Origin: an uncultured Tolumonas sp.
GTDB lineage: Bacteria > Pseudomonadota > Gammaproteobacteria > Enterobacterales > Aeromonadaceae
Direction of reading: 5' to 3'
Length of the DNA stretch: 6,930 nucleotides
Assembly (NCBI GenBank): GCA_903931645.1
Contig: CAIZDF010000217.1
Coordinates: 1-6,930, forward strand
A program made the position numbers and the translations under genes. A model generated the notes under the pieces. The model was not told the origin of the DNA, did no database searches, and saw only the letters and a program-made list of their open reading frames with translations. Positions 6,162-6,930 of this stretch are shown here, one piece after another (the first letter of the stretch is position 1; the number at the start of each line of letters is the position of its first letter).

Positions 6162-6190
6162 GTGACAACTCGCATAATTGAGTTTATATA
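6162..6190 (+). promoter_or_regulatory. modA: Candidate modA promoter
   Basis: GTGACA (6162-6167, five of six to the -35 consensus) and TATATA (6185-6190, four of six to the -10 consensus) are separated by 17 bp, predicting a start near 6197 and a leader of about 140 bases. The -35 overlaps the weak second CRP half-site. Alternatives nearby are TTGTTG-N17-CATAAT (6150-6178) and TTGAGT-N18-TATATA (6178-6207), so the exact promoter is uncertain. Confidence 0.4.
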
Positions 6191-6269
6191 AAAATATTCC
6201 TTATATATCAGGTTATTAGTTCAATTTGTTTTTGTTTTTTGATTGCAGGCATCTGACTGTGACTGATGT

Positions 6270-6310
6270 GTTATGCATTTAGGCAGGCTTTGTGCTTATT
6301 ACTGCATAAC
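6270..6310. repeat. Long-loop inverted repeat in the modA leader
   Basis: GTTATGCA (6270-6277) and TGCATAAC (6303-6310) are perfect eight-base inverted arms 25 bases apart. The right arm runs into CATAACG, like one half of a ModE box (AACG core); the left arm carries the mirror GTTAT. It ends 16 bases before the modA ribosome binding site, so it could be an RNA hairpin or a pair of operator half-sites. Function is unknown. Confidence 0.45.
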
Positions 6311-6337
6311 GCCAAGTCAATGAGCCAAGGAGTGCCC

Positions 6338-6930
6338 ATGTTGTCATTACGTCAAAACCCAATCACCATTGCTTTATTGTTATTAACGCCATGTTTGTCT
6401 TTCGCTGATGAGGTAAAAGTCGCAGTGGCAGCCAATTTTGCTCAACCACTGGAAGACATTGGTAAAGCGTTCCAAAAAGACACCGGCAATACGTTGCTGA
6501 TTTCTTCTGGCGCAACAGGGAAGTTATTTACCCAAATTCAAAATGGCGCCCCTTTTGAAGTCATGATCAGTGCTGACAGCAAAACACCAAAGAAACTGGT
6601 GAAAGCCGAATTAGCACTGGCTGATACCCAATTTACCTATGCAAAAGGGAAGTTGGTGTTGTGGTCTGCGGATGCAAATACAGTCGACAGTAAAGGCGAT
6701 GTGCTCAAAACCGGTAAATATAGCCATTTAGCTGTCGGGAATCCAAAAACTGCACCTTATGGAACTGCCGCGTATGAAGCATTGGATAAGCTAGGATTAA
6801 CCGCTTCTCTTAGCTCAAAACTGGTGCAGGGTGAAAACATTAATCAGGTAAAACAATTTGTTGATACCGGTAATGCAGAACTGGGATTTGTTGCCACTTC
6901 GCAGGTGTATAAAGATGGCAAACTGATCAA
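6338..6930 (+). CDS. modA: ModA, periplasmic molybdate-binding protein (3' end outside window)
   Basis: The frame stays open to the window edge, giving 197 complete codons; about 60 residues are probably missing against typical ModA (about 257). AAGGAG (6327-6332) five bases before ATG 6338 fixes the start. A signal peptide is clear: Arg5, a hydrophobic core (about 9-17, ITIALLLLT) and cleavage after SFA at residue 23, leaving DEVKVAVAANF. The mature part shows SSGATGKLFTQIQNGAPFEVMISAD (56-80), YAKGKLVLWS (101-110), NPKTAPYG (135-142) and QGENINQV (164-171). This pattern resembles the ModA2-like branch known from Azotobacter more than E. coli ModA. Asn33, Ser57 and Tyr141 are likely oxyanion ligands by analogy. 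ModA captures molybdate (and probably tungstate) for the ModBC ABC transporter, expected just downstream. Divergent modE is the likely regulator. Confidence 0.94.
   Translation, partial: MLSLRQNPITIALLLLTPCLSFADEVKVAVAANFAQPLEDIGKAFQKDTGNTLLISSGATGKLFTQIQNGAPFEVMISADSKTPKKLVKAELALADTQFTYAKGKLVLWSADANTVDSKGDVLKTGKYSHLAVGNPKTAPYGTAAYEALDKLGLTASLSSKLVQGENINQVKQFVDTGNAELGFVATSQVYKDGKLI

Larger units (their letters stand above)
5928..6337. other. modE-modA divergent regulatory region (410 bp)
   Basis: This is the only stretch over 300 bp without a gene. It separates two divergent start codons and is AT-rich. From left to right it holds a ModE box, a CRP site, an unassigned dyad, a candidate modA promoter and an inverted repeat in the modA leader, each listed separately. 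The longest leads inside it are trivial (for example a 17-codon ORF from 6128 with no convincing ribosome binding site), so I see no acrZ-like small gene. Confidence 0.8.

Noticed and set aside
6183..6209. Possible second ModE box in the TATATA-rich repeat upstream of modA
   Set aside because: With the fixed six-base spacer only the right half fits partly (7 of 11) and the left half does not. The arms match best with a different spacing, so simple AT-richness and a promoter -10 explain it better.
6338..6406. ModA as a lipoprotein because of Cys19 in the signal peptide
   Set aside because: LTPC is not a good lipobox (a small residue is expected just before Cys), and the SFA-DE cleavage site is typical of a soluble periplasmic protein.

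Overview
The window is chromosomal DNA of a gammaproteobacterium of moderate GC content. The Kdp, ModE and ModA proteins resemble those of Enterobacterales and Aeromonadales. The genus is not certain; an Aeromonadales-type host such as Tolumonas is only a guess. The order is: end of kdpB, then kdpC, kdpD, kdpE, a MerR-type regulator gene and a carboxymuconolactone decarboxylase (CMD) family gene, all on the plus strand. After these come modE on the minus strand and the start of modA on the plus strand.

Region 1 (1-4012) is the distal half of a kdp(F)ABCDE locus. KdpB (last 22 residues only) and KdpC belong to the high-affinity K+-transporting P-type ATPase. KdpD and KdpE are the sensor kinase and response regulator that switch the operon on when K+ is limiting. 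kdpC/kdpD and kdpD/kdpE overlap, so the genes are probably co-transcribed and translationally coupled. The KdpD catalytic domain has an unusual G1 box: the Asp and the last Gly are both replaced.

Region 2 (4013-5063) is a two-gene unit. The MerR-type protein is followed by a CMD-family protein. Between them lies a textbook MerR-type promoter: a 19-bp spacer carrying a perfect 12-bp palindrome, with its -35 box overlapping the merR stop codon. This is good evidence that the CMD gene is the regulator's target. Two hairpins, one suited to each strand, separate this unit from the convergent modE.

Region 3 (5064-6930) is a molybdate locus. modE (molybdate-responsive regulator) diverges from modA (periplasmic molybdate-binding protein, cut by the window end). 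The 410-bp intergenic region holds a near-consensus ModE box on modE's own promoter, an almost perfect CRP site, an unassigned 22-bp dyad, an AT-rich candidate modA promoter and a long inverted repeat in the modA leader. The acrZ and modF neighbours known from E. coli are absent here.

I see no mobile element, CRISPR array, tRNA or rRNA, and no clearly new system. The points most worth checking are the KdpD G1 box, the MerR-CMD promoter, the apparent modE autoregulation and the orphan dyad upstream of modA.
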